From positions 810,001-874,000 of the forward strand of contig JABMCL010000958.1 of NCBI GenBank assembly GCA_018857735.1: a stretch of DNA of 64,000 nt, read 5' to 3'. The notes under the pieces are model-generated. The model made no database searches and was not told where the DNA came from. It saw only the letters and a list, made by a program, of their open reading frames with translations. The DNA is from Alviniconcha marisindica. Lineage: Eukaryota > Mollusca > Gastropoda > Provannidae. The position numbers and the translations under genes are program-made. The stretch's first letter is position 1. Each line of letters starts with the position of its first letter. Positions 51,131 to 62,504 of this stretch are shown here, piece after piece.

Positions 51131-51392
51131 GCCCCACCTTGCCTACTCCCCATAACTGTCTCCACTGTCGTTTCCTAGTGCCTACCACATAACCCCCTCA
51201 CCCCACCCCCAACCCCTCAAATGACAGCAGAAGAACAGTTGTGCAGTGAATAAAACAACAAAAGAAATCATCGCGTGCGAGGCGATAGACGAGGGAAATT
51301 TTGAACAGCCTTTGTACCAGAACATTAATCCTACCCATGAGCATAATGTTAACAACTTTTTTTTTTTTTTTTTAAATATCTGAAAACACCCT

Positions 51393-51423
51393 CGTATGTG
51401 TGTGTGTGCGTGCGTGCGCGCGC

Positions 51424-51477
<54 letters not shown>

Positions 51478-51558
51478 CAGTTGCGTGCGTGTGCGCTGCG
51501 TGCGTATTTGCTTGCGTGCGTGCGTGCGTGTGTGCGTGCGTGCGTGCGTGCGTGTGTT
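51393..51558. repeat. GT/gcgt microsatellite
   Basis: (GT)n flanked by gcgcgcgc and (gcgt)n blocks. Confidence 0.97.
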
Positions 51559-51572
51559 CAGAGCGATATTAC

Positions 51573-51814
51573 CTGGTCCAATCTGTGCAGTACTTGCAAC
51601 ACAGCTCTACCTTCTTCAAACCTGTCGTGCGCTTTTTAATCGAACATTTTAATGGATTCTCACCGGGCACAGTATAGCGTGAGACTTCAGTCTCGGTCAC
51701 CAAGTCCCGCGGCGAGATTTTGCGCGAGTGACCCCAAACTGTGTAGCCGCCTAGCAAAATAGGCCACATCTTCTTTCTCTTCTTCGTAATCAGCAGCAGC
51801 AATAGCAGCAGCAT
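51573..51814 (-). CDS. Candidate first coding exon (weak)
   Basis: On the - strand an ATG at 51814 opens a Leu run followed by K-K-R-K-K, then about 60 residues of normal-looking sequence (including [10 protein letters not shown]), ending at a possible donor gtaata. The Leu run comes from a ctg-type trinucleotide repeat. The phase (2) does not match the BTB exon directly. No family is recognised; it may be chance. Confidence 0.2.
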
Positions 51815-51839
51815 ATTCACTTGACAGCAGTGCCACTCA

Positions 51840-51995
51840 TCACACACACACACACGCACACACACACACACACACACACGCACGCACGCACGCACGCACG
51901 CACGCACACACACACTACAGAAAAGACGAAGAAGAAAGGAATGGTGAGGTAAGTATAACGACTACGACGACGACGACGACGACGACGACGACAAA
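51840..51995. repeat. CA, (gcac)n and (cga)n tracts
   Basis: (CA)n-(cgca)n at 51840-51915 and a (acg)n tract at 51960-51992. Confidence 0.95.
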
Positions 51996-52304
51996 AGGCT
52001 GTTTTTTGTCTCTTTCAAACACCACAACGTAAACGTGTTACATATCACACCCAGTAACTGCTGGCTGACAGTAGACGAGAAGTCGGAGTCAAAGAAGTAT
52101 ATCAACGCCCCCGCCCCCACCCCTCCACCGCCCCATTCCCCCCCTTCCCTCCCGCCTCCCTCTTCCGTCACTCGGTCCTACGTCATTCCCCGGTTCAGAC
52201 CCTGTTGCTACACGCAAGACACTGAGAGGAGCGTACGATTCGACACGTCACTACATCACAAGTGTGTCTAACTCACTGTTGCAACATTGAAAACAAGACT
52301 TTAT

Positions 52305-52380
52305 CCGAAGCGGTATGGAACCGAGGTCCTTCCGCTTACCAGCCTTACCGCTAGGCCAAACCGGCTCACGGAAACATGTT
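52305..52380 (-). repeat. tRNA-derived SINE head, reverse strand
   Basis: On the - strand, gagccggtttggcctagcgg carries the A box (52349-52359), followed by a B-box-like ggttccatacc. Same family as 45450-45625. Confidence 0.75.
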
Positions 52381-52739
52381 TTGGTAGGCCCTACCTATTT
52401 ATATTCCGTAGACACCCACCATGGGAACCTGCTTAAATCGCTTGTAACTACTAGCTGGGTGACCTATGTTATTCCGCGGGACCACATGGGAAACTGCCTT
52501 AACCAAAACTAACGCAGTTAAAAAGTAGGGAGAGGATTTGGAAAAAATGAAGGTGAATGGACTGGGAAGGTAGAAATTAGGACAAGGAGGAAATTCCTAG
52601 CAGTGGGCGAAGAGTGCGTGGCTGTATCTGGACCTATTCCAGGCTTTAAAGGGATAACATTTGTCAAGCCTAGGTTCTCAACAGATGGGATTTTAGTTTC
52701 TGCGTTCGCAGTATCCCACTGTGGGACTCAAGATAGATA

Positions 52740-53175
52740 AGTTAGTTAGTAACTGAATTTTAACGTCCTGTCAACCGCACAGGGTCACTTCAGGACAATC
52801 AAACTCTGTCACAAGGAAAATCACATTTCAGAACTCTTCTCATATATAAACCTTTTCTAGAGTCAGTCCACAAAACGAGTCCCTACGCAAACATCAAACA
52901 AAACATAAATACACAAACATCAAACACAAATTTTCGAAGAGTTAGTCCGTTCAGCATTACCGCTGTTAAAAGAGCACATAAGGCTAGGACATGTTGGTAT
53001 CGTCGATCATTCTGTGTAATTTATCGATACAAAATTAAAAGACGTTATGTAAATGCACAATGGCAAATACCGGTGCCATATGGCAGCAAGCTGCACATAC
53101 CACCTACCAACTTTCATCTCCTAGCTGCTCAACGAGAGCCATACAAAAAAGGCTAACTCTTCGCGAACAATGTCT
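52740..53175 (-). repeat. Dispersed element copy, uninterrupted, inverted
   Basis: The reverse-strand copy of the element at 49465-50500, about 420 bp. One end carries a short open frame (M-A-L-V-E-Q-L-G) also readable in the other copy. Confidence 0.8.
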
Positions 53176-53514
53176 GGGATTTTTCTGGAAAAAACGTCAG
53201 GAGAAAGGACCATTAGCAGAAAAATGACAAGCATGAGGACTAGGCAGAAAAGCAAGAGAGGAGATAGGAAAGAAGAATCAAATGACAGCCCTAAGATTCC
53301 AGACAGGGGAGTGACATCAGACATCCTAGGCCTCCCTTCGGCGGACTCAAAATGGATACATGAGCATACATAACGACTGGACAAGTAAAGCGCCTAAACC
53401 TCCCATGGAACAAGTCACTATAAATACTCGATATATTTTGTAATTATTAATGACTTAATTCACACGATATGCGTTAATCAAACACACGATGAAGACGGCC
53501 TCGGCAGCCGACAG

Positions 53515-54545
53515 ACTGTTGGGACTGTTGAGGCTTAACGTCCACAGAAACCTCTTACGATTTCTTAGGGACGGGGGGGAGGGGGGTGGGGGTGGGGGTG
53601 GGGGTAGGGGTGGGGGTGGGATCGGGCACCTATGAATAGCTCGTCCCAAGAGCTCCGACCCGCAAAAACAGGAAAGACTGCCACCACCGGAACAACAGAT
53701 ATCAATGTGGTGCGGAACTCGCCAGAGCAAAGCGACTTGTGTACTCTTGCAGCTTGCTCTTTCAACAGCTGTGCCGAACAAAGTCACAAAGACAGTGCCC
53801 ACAGAACCAACTGTTGAGAGCAGCTGAAGCCAGAGATTGCCCAGCTCACTGCGTGAGAGCCCAGTTCCACCCATGGACCTACGAATATATAGGTCCATGG
53901 CCTCACCTCCCTGTTCTTCAGAGTCCAGGCGAGATCAAGAGGAGGGAAGTGGAGCTGGGTTCCCATAAGAGAGCTGGACAATCATTTGTGGGTTCAGGCA
54001 AGGTCAAGAGAAGGGAGGTGGAACTGGACCCTCAAGAGAGTCCAAGCGAGATCAAGAGGAGGGAGGTGGAACTGGGTTCCCATAAGAGAGCTGGACAATC
54101 ATTCGCGGGTCCAGGAGAGATCAAGAGGAGGGAGGTGGAGCTGGACCCTCAAGAGAGCCCAGGAGAGATCAAGAGCAGGGAATGGAGCTGGGCTCTCGTA
54201 GAGAGTTGGACAGTCCTTTGCTTCAGTTGTTTCTCAACAGTTGCTTCCCGGACATTGTCTTTGTGACTTTGCTCCGCACAGCTGTTGAAACAGCAATTAG
54301 CGAAGTACCTAAGTTGCTTCGCACTGGCGGGGTCCCCGCCTCCTTAACATCGTTGTTCTGCCGGTGGCTGACGGTCTCTTCGGTCTTTGCGGGTCGGAGC
54401 GCGCGGACGAGTTATTCACGTCTTCCTCCCCACCCCCCTTCCCCTCCCCACCGACAGCAACATGTTTACTTACTTATTTAATCCCTTTTCCCGTCCCTAA
54501 TAGTCCGTACGGTCTCTGTTGAGGCAAAGCAACACTTCATGAACG
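53515..54545. repeat. Large inverted repeat (foldback)
   Basis: The left arm 53520-53835 and right arm 54223-54540 are reverse-complementary along about 300 bp (shared tctttgtgactttg, cacagctgttgaaa, tttgcgggtcggagc; outer SINE tail cgtcccta). The spacer 53840-54220 holds a tandem array. Confidence 0.85.
53930..54200. repeat. Higher-order tandem array in the foldback loop
   Basis: Alternating A (about 70 bp, with cataagagagctggacaatc) and B (about 47 bp, with ctggaccctcaagaga) units that share gatcaagaggagggaggtgg. Confidence 0.9.
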
Positions 54546-54549
54546 ACGA

Positions 54550-54915
54550 ACGATGAACCTCCCTGTTCACACAGCTCCTGTGTTTTCACGACAGCCGATG
54601 ATGAAGTGATGCTTAACGTCCTCAGATGTCAGTTGACATATTAGGGACAAGCTGTGACCAATGCCGAAGCATGGTTCAACATAGCTTTACGACCACTGAA
54701 ACCAGAAGGCTCGTTAGGACGGACAGCTCAGGACGGCCACCTCGACTCTCACACAGATCCTGAACTATGAACGACAGCCGTAGGTCGCCAGCCAGTTCAC
54801 CCAGCTCTTGGGTTTTCACGACAGCCGAGAGGACGCGGGAAGCTATGTAGGTCGCCAGCCAGTTCACCCAGCTCTGCGCATCGGGGAGGCAGGTCTGGCG
54901 ACAGGTTTTCCGGGC
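54550..54915. repeat. Dispersed fragment with internal duplication
   Basis: gtaggtcgccagccagttca occurs twice (about 54780 and 54848). Also ggttttcacgacagccga twice. Related to 30540-30600. Confidence 0.65.
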
Positions 54916-55269
54916 CAATTAGCGGCCCTCTAATTTGAAGGCGCAGACACATTTTTAAAGTTTATCCGTATCCTGCAGACATAGAGTTTTGGGGCCTACT
55001 TCCCAACGAGTGCCTGTTTGTACAGAAAAAGCCTTTTTTTTCTTTTTTCTTTTTTCTTTTTCTCGCTGTGAGGGAAATATGGAAATGGGCAGAAAATGCG
55101 ACGTCTGTTCCTGGCAATTATTTGGTGTCATATCCTCAGCCGCCACCCCCCACCCCCACCCCCCGCTCGACATAACCCCCCCACCCTCCTTCCTACCCCT
55201 CCCAGCCCGGCCGAAAGAAAGACTCCAACGCACTTTTAGTGTCTGTTTTGTGTGATGTTCATTGGCTTA

Positions 55270-55415
55270 TAATGTGTGTGAGTGTGTGCGATCGTGCGTG
55301 CTTGCGTGCGTGCGTGCCTTGTCTGCGTGCGCGCACGTGCGTGCGTACGTGTGTGTGAGTGTGTGAGTGTGTGTGTGCGCGCGTGAATGCGTGCGTGCGT
55401 GCGTGTTAAAGGAGA
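55270..55415. repeat. GT/gcgt-rich repeat
   Basis: Interrupted alternating purine-pyrimidine stretch. Confidence 0.85.
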
Positions 55416-56099
55416 CACGGAATGAAAACGTTCAAAAAGTGTCTCTCCCCTTGCAAGCTTCGTCCTTTGCAAAGTCAGTCCTTTTTTAAAATTTATTTTT
55501 TGCTTCGAATTTCAGCTCATCGGGGCACCTCGGCCCTGTTGGTTCGCTGTTTGCCAGTGAAAAGCAGAAAAACTTGGCTCGTGATGTACAGTTCTGCCAC
55601 ACATGCCGACCAGGCTCATGACGTCACAGACATGGTGAAAATGGCACCGCTGACGGCTCTTCGCAACTTTTTATCGATATAAAAAAGAAGACGAAAGAAG
55701 CCCATACATCGACCAAAAATAAAACAACCCAGCAAAATCATTTGATTTGATTTGAATGAACTATTTCTGGTGGTCATGTGGCCGTGTATATTGCAGTTCG
55801 AGTCTGACAAAATGAGGACTCGTTTGGGATTCGCTTTCCTTTAAGGTTACTTGCAATTACCCTCCACCCCCCAGCCGAAAAACAAAAACAAACCCCACCC
55901 CTTTTAAAGAACAGTAAATACTCTTAAACAAATCTGAATCTGCAGTTTCACAGCGGTCGAACTTGCTGTGTGGAATATTAGTTAGTCTGTAATGAACCTC
56001 CTCAACAAAACAGCCACAATCAAGCAGAAACAACAGTGGAAAACCTGACACCCCACCACCCTACACACACACACACACACACACACACACCGCCATAAA

Positions 56100-56800
56100 A
56101 AAAAAAAAAAGAGCTTCTCTGACTTTAGGAGGCAAATGTGCGAGTTACTCCTAACCCTAACGGCACCTTCAAACCCTGACAGGAAAAGCAACTGGGACGT
56201 CACGCTAATGACCGCGGCTTTCACACCAGTGGCGCCATGTTTTACTTCTCGCAACATCACGCTCGACACCGACACCGCGACCTCACGGGGAGATGACCTA
56301 GTTTACGTCAAATTGCACGTGCAACTCGCGCGAGGAGTAACAAGGCACGCGCCGTGTGTTCAGCGCGGAACGCAGCACCACCCAAGTAGACCTAGAGACA
56401 GAGCAGTGAACGATCACGCCGTGGACGACTCCGTCCATCTGTCGGCGAAGCTGTTAATGGAGGTTCTTCTGGTCCGTGAAGCGTGTCGGCTCGCGCCCCC
56501 TGCGCAGCCCGCCACCCGAGCGCGTGTGAGCTGAGGCACGCGGTGCTCAATTCACCCAGCGGCATTTCCGGGCAAATGGCGGAAAGTCAACAAAAGCTAC
56601 TCCTCGGCGTCAGCTGTTTTCTCTCGCTGTGTCTGCTGTTCACGACGTGTTAATGAAAATCCCAACGTTGCCGCAGACCAATGTTGTCTCGCCCTTTTGC
56701 TTTTCTTCTTCGGCTGCTTCTTCTTCGTCCAGCCGGGACCAGCTACTGTGACGGCGAGATTGAGTGGCCTACAGCTGACATTAGCTGCTGATTCTATCTA
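56100..56800. promoter_or_regulatory. CpG-rich promoter-like stretch
   Basis: GC- and CpG-rich compared with its AT-rich flanks, with several gcgcg and cgcgcg-like words. No known coding domain. It could be the promoter/first exon of a + strand gene beyond the window or of the - strand BTB gene. Confidence 0.3.
56575..56652 (+). CDS. Candidate small ORF or first exon, hydrophobic
   Basis: An ATG in good start context (a at -3, g at +4) inside the CpG-rich stretch encodes 25 residues: a short polar start (M-A-E-S-Q-Q-K) then a hydrophobic run (L-L-L-G-V-S-C-F-L-S-L-C-L-L-F). This would suit a signal anchor or upstream ORF. No family is recognised. Confidence 0.2.
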
Positions 56801-56829
56801 CCCAGTTGTTAGTTAGCCATGTGAGTTTT

Positions 56830-56935
56830 TGTTGCTTAACGCCCACGGAGGCGAGAAGGCCTATTATGGACGGGGACGAGTGGGAAAAGGGGGACAGAAG
56901 AGTGAAACCTCGAAACAGGCGCCAACCCGGAAGAC
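56830..56935 (-). repeat. SINE tail copy
   Basis: cttaacgcccacggaggcga and ggcctattatggacgggg are the reverse complement of the 45571-45620 tail. Confidence 0.6.
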
Positions 56936-57129
56936 CAAGGCTGTCGTGGACCGCCGCCAGAACAACAGGAGCCGGTTTAATGAACACGGTTATAAACTAC
57001 GCTAGCGGAAAGCCCTCCGACCCACTGCGCGGTTATAGTTATGTGTACGATTCGAGGTTACGACAGCCCCGCCAAGTCGCGGCCACGATGCACAAAATGC
57101 TGTCGGTTACAACTGTGCTAGCGTAAGGC

Positions 57130-57445
57130 CGTCTATATTTAACTGTGACTGGAAACCCCCCAGGATTTTCCTTTACATCCGCTACAAACTGACACCAAAT
57201 GAATCTCCAATCACATGCTGAAAAGTACCTGTTGCATAAAACCGCAAATCGATCATTATTTGCATTGATAATAATAATAATAATAATAATGTAAAATAAA
57301 TTATTTAAAAAAACAAAAAACTAAAAAAGTCATAATTTTCTGCAAAACAAGAAAACACACGCCTCGGGGGAAAAACGTGAAAAAAGAAAAGAAAAAAAGC
57401 TCAAAATGCTTCAGTTACAGTTTCCACAGAGTACACACGAAAATG

Positions 57446-57503
<58 letters not shown>

Positions 57504-58080
57504 AGGTCTCTAAAGAAGTACAATGAACCACAAGCAAGTACAGCCCCGGCCACCAACAAGAGCAGACGAACTCCCCTTTGTCGATGCGAGGTACTGCTAA
57601 TCATTAAACTCATCGATTGCCTCAAGGACTTCACGGCGTCCAAAAAACACACAAAAACGCTGAAATAATCCTAGATCATCGTACACGTCCAGTGGTTTTA
57701 TTCAGTCATCAAATTTACGATCTCTTACGAGTCGGATTGTGCACGTGTACCGAACCGGTCTTTTGGCGGCCATCATGATTCTCGTATCAAACTGAAACAG
57801 CTGATTTTGTACCCAGCGGCAAGCTAACGCCAGCGCAGAACAGCTTACGCGTGGGGGGAGGTGTTATAAACTATGACCGTGATTAGGATGTCGGTAGCCA
57901 CTGTAACCGCTTCATTGGCCGCAAAAATATCACTTTGCGCTGTTATAGTTTATAACCATCGCTTAGGACGGCGTAAATGGCGTTATAACCGCTCTATTAA
58001 ACCGGCTCCAGGATGTTAAGGCGGTGTCCGTCCGGCATTACGCAGCGACCACCGCACCACGCAATTGCTGTCCCAACTGC
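57130..58080. other. Gene-free stretch with (ATA)n and CA tracts and a ~90-bp duplication
   Basis: (aat)n at 57270-57290 and (CA)n at 57450-57500. Two direct copies containing gttataaactatga / gttatagtttataacc plus cttaggac and gtaaccgct occur at about 57850-57915 and 57940-58005. No coding signal is seen. Confidence 0.5.
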
Positions 58081-58089
58081 TAAGCAGAA

Positions 58090-58660
58090 CATTAGTGAGC
58101 TATAGTTAGTTCTTGGATTTTAACGTCCCATCAATCGCATAGAGTCACCTCCGGGGGAATCGCGTATTCTGGCAAAATTCGTTTACATCAGTTCAAAACG
58201 TTCAGTGGACGAAGCATGCATAGCTACATTCTGACCCACTCCAGGGATCTAACCAGTACAGGGTTAGCAGCCTGTAGTTGTTGGTTAGTCACATGATGCC
58301 CAACACCCAGGCAACTGAGGTCTGATTAGGGCGAAGCTGGTTAAAAACAAAAAACAAACAAAAAAACACTCAAACTTCAAAACAGTACACACTGAAACTG
58401 AGAACAGCTGAATTGTACCAAAAAGAAAGAAAAAACAGATTAAGTACAGGGCGAGTAAGTAAGCAAGCAAATTGATGTTTTACGCCCAATCAGCCAATAC
58501 GGTTATATCAGGGCGAGACACATTTTGTCAGCACACAATAAACGCTAAATATATGTAGACACACAGATTAAAAAAAAAAAAAAAGTGTTGTAAGTAACTT
58601 GATGTTTTACGCTCAGTCAACCAGGACGGTTATATCAGGGCGAAATTCAAGTCACAAGAA
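58090..58660. repeat. Cluster of three dispersed element fragments
   Basis: ttggattttaacgtcccatc at 58110 (family of the 52740 element end) and two 'gatgttttacgc' family copies at 58479 and 58598. Confidence 0.6.
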
Positions 58661-58781
58661 ACAAATGGAGACAAATCGCGATGATCTCTTCGGATATATT
58701 TATATGTTTACCTGAAACTGGTCACTTTCACAGTAGTCTGTTTTCTCACAGGAAATGGGGATGAATCGGCAGGAGCGCTTT

Positions 58782-58883
<102 letters not shown>

Positions 58884-58884
58884 T

Positions 58885-59960
58885 GTGTATAACTACATAG
58901 TTATTGTTTGATAGGCGATAATGGTAAACTACAATATTTAAAGTTTTGTTTGTTGAAATGTATGTTAATGTGGTTTTTGTCATAAGTGTTTGTACAGCGC
59001 AGTGAGTTTAATTCTGGTTAGACAACACCGCTTTATAAGAATTATTTATTCATATTATTCATATGTTAACCTGAAATTGGTCACTTTCAGACTAGTCTAG
59101 GCTTCTTCTCCCCGGCGCCTCAACCCCCCCCCCCCCCCCCCACCCCACCCCAACACACACACACACCAGACACAACGAGGCGTGTGTTTTAAGTGCAGGG
59201 AATACGCAACTGCTTATTAGAATGGTTACAGTAAAACGCACGCACGCACGCACGCACGCGTCTCAATCAGCCAAACTAACAAAACCACACGCAATAAAAA
59301 CTGAAAGATAAGCAGTAGCGGCTCCGCTTCACATCTCGATTCTAGAGTGAAACTTGCGCCTGACAGTTCTTGCGATAAAGGCTGAACACAGGCCATAATT
59401 ACTCTGTTGATGCAGCGCATTGTAAACGACACTGGCGACGGCCCAAATCGTTAATCTTTATGTTATGCCCAGCTGACAGCCGAACACAAAACCGAGCAAA
59501 ACGCATTCACTAATAGCTTTCTCAAATCTTTTATTGGCTCAAATTACAGCCAAACGACCACAGGGATGCCGCCGACACTGCGATACGAGTCACCGTGTTC
59601 TTGCGGACTTCACGTGCTCTTCCAACAGTGTGAACACCACGTAATCATTCGATAACATCGTTTACCGGTTACACAGTCGCTTGGCACGTGTACACGTGGA
59701 CGGTTCTGTGGGATTGTTTTCACTTTACGACCGAAACCTGATCTTTCCCGTCGACACGCCCTCGTTTTTGACCTTTAATTGGGAGTAATTATTCACTACA
59801 TGATTCTTAATGATAGTGTTAATGTCAGTGTGAACATACCAGAAACCAGAAACCATTTTCGTGCTCTCAAATCAAGCACGTTTACAAGCGCGGTGTAATT
59901 CGATAATGTCAGTATTATCACCACGCGTCAGATAGACAGGCCTATGTGTTACGGTAAAAC
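58885..59960. other. Gene-free stretch
   Basis: An element end near 58985-59060, a C16 run near 59128, and a (gcac)n tract at 59237-59260. The rest is unremarkable with no domain seen. Confidence 0.5.
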
Positions 59961-60136
59961 ACACACTATACACACAGACACAGGCACACAGACACAAACA
60001 CAGACACAGACACAGACACACACACACACACAACACACACACACACACACACACACACGCACGCACGCACGCACGCACGCACACACACACGCACACACAC
60101 CGGGCGCACGCACGCACGCACGCACACACACGCACG

Positions 60137-60174
<38 letters not shown>

Positions 60175-60217
60175 ACACACACCCACACACTCACACACAC
60201 ACACACAAGCACACACA

Positions 60218-60262
<45 letters not shown>
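59960..60262. repeat. CA/gcac compound microsatellite
   Basis: About 300 bp of (CA)n, (caga)n and (gcac)n blocks. Confidence 0.97.
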
Positions 60263-60263
<1 letters not shown>

Positions 60264-61440
60264 GACATGGCGCTCAGAACTGAAATCAAACTTTTTTATT
60301 TTGTTACGGACAGTAAAACTAAAAACATCCTTTTTATTCCAACCCACACCCCTCCTCCCCTTTTCATATTTGCTGCGTTTCTTGAAGAAGCCATGGCAAC
60401 AGATCAAAAACGGCTCTCATGAGAATTCGCAGAACTCATGCTCGGAGTTTAGGTGAAGTATAGCTTACACCGTAACCTACCTAAACGCTCCACGTTTTTC
60501 AAAGCACTCACACACAACGAGAGCTGAACACTAAAACGTGCTTGCCACACAACCGTTTAAAAGTGCCGTCGTTTTCCGAGCCAAGTTCAACGTGGGCTGT
60601 CAGAGCGATGGAGAGGAAAGATTCATCCTGGAGAGGAAACCTGCGTCATTACGATCAGAATGCCCGCGGAACGTAGAAGGGAAGCGCTTTCTCGTAAACC
60701 TTTGTCAGAAAATGATTGTTTATGGTAATGAAGCGATCAGTTTAAAAAAACACAAAAAAACACCCAGCCACCTCTAAAAAAAAAAAAAAAGGCACGAAAC
60801 GCCCATTTTCCCCTCGAGGCTGAAAAAGGAATTTGAGGGTCAAAATAAGCCAGTTTTTTTCTTCTTCTCTTTTTTTTCTCTCTCGCTCCTTATTTTTTTT
60901 TTTAAAGGCTAATCTGACTTGTGCATACAAAAATGTTCATGCACACTCGGTTGGAGCGGCACAGCAATGTTCATTAGTTCGCTTATTTTCGATTTCATGG
61001 TGAGTTTGCTTGTTAGTATGCGCTGCTCAGATAACAACAGCCTGAGGTTGGCCCCATGTTGGGCAAGAGGCGAGCGTGTGTGTGTGCAGCTGTTTCGCCA
61101 CACTTGTGCAGTTGCCAGTCAAGAATACTTTGCTATTATCTCGACCGAGAGGTAAAGCACGTGCATGTGTGAAGTACATTGCAATAAAAACACGTGGAAA
61201 ACTGCATTTCAGAATCAATAGAAAAACTGTTTGGAATGCACAGTATAAAAGGCAGCACACAACACACACCTTGACAACAAATAGCTATGCTGCCATACAT
61301 TCGCATAAAACTGAAGGGTGTAACATTTTACGTACCATAGTTTACACACACAGCGGCACACAATCAGTTGAGCCTTGACAATTAGTAGCTATGTTGCCAT
61401 ACATTCACATAAAAACACGCGTAAAATTGTATGTACTATA
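60263..61440. other. Gene-free stretch
   Basis: Mixed-composition sequence. An A run at 60777-60792 and T-rich tracts near 60856-60905. A ttgacaa.tagtagctatg-like block is duplicated (61272 and 61375). No recognisable protein or RNA gene. Confidence 0.5.
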
Positions 61441-61441
61441 G

Positions 61442-61447
<6 letters not shown>

Positions 61448-61518
<71 letters not shown>

Positions 61519-61556
61519 ACACACACACGCACGCACACACGCACGCACGCACAGAA
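61448..61556. repeat. CA microsatellite
   Basis: (CA)n of about 60 bp, then gcac-rich. Confidence 0.97.
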
Positions 61557-61869
61557 CACAGTACATAATGTCAAGCATACAGGTCCATTGTTACAGGAGT
61601 TTCTTTCATCGGACGGTGGCAGTGAAACAAGAGATGTTATACAGATACCGAAGGAAATTGTTTGACCTGTTATGGTTTGAGTCCCCAGGACTGACCCATG
61701 ACGACGCTTTAAGGAAGTAACTGAAAGATGGTCTCTAACCTCTGCTCCACTGAGACAGGCATTTAATGATAATAATAGTAATGTATTCTCTTATATATGG
61801 TACGGTATTTCTCCAGACTGGAGCATGCAGCTCATTACAAAGCAAAAAACGTTGAATCAAAACAAACCC

Positions 61870-62145
61870 TGTGTGTGTGTGCGTGCGTGTGTGCGCGTGT
61901 GTGTGCGCGCGCTCGCGCGCGTGTGAGTGTGTTTGTGTGAATAGACAGAGTGTTTAAGAGCGATTTTGTTGTAACTTTGTTGTTGGTGAGAGTGCTAGCA
62001 TAATGCAGCCTAATGTAGTGTTTTGGTTTGTGATTACTGTGTAGTGGTCTCCGTTGTATGCCTTATAGTTTGCTTTGATTATGCGTGCGCTTAGGGCTTT
62101 AACGTGTGGTTAGGCGCACTGAAGTTCTCATTATTATTATTATTA
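61870..62145. repeat. GT/gcgc block and ATT-tailed element end
   Basis: A gcgcgc-rich alternating stretch at 61870-61935, and an element end finishing in (att)n at 62130-62145. Confidence 0.55.
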
Positions 62146-62411
62146 TCGTAAAGGAAGAAATACAACTCATCAAGGCACATATAAAACTCACACTTACATG
62201 TCGCACGCTACTTTATTTGGGAATGACTGGGGCAAGAAATGCAGTCGAATGAACCGGGAAAGCGGAAATTATAAAAACACACATATTGGCATTTGTGGAA
62301 GCACACAAAGCGATTTTCCAACAACTCCAGTCTTAAAAGAGAGAACCTTTTGATTGTTTTGGATTTTCTAGTGGAGAGGATCGATTTCTGCGTCATCGGT
62401 ATCCCTCAGAA

Positions 62412-62412
<1 letters not shown>

Positions 62413-62501
<89 letters not shown>
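62413..62501. repeat. (GA)n microsatellite
   Basis: About 88 bp of pure GA. Confidence 0.98.
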
Positions 62502-62503
<2 letters not shown>

Positions 62504-62504
62504 T

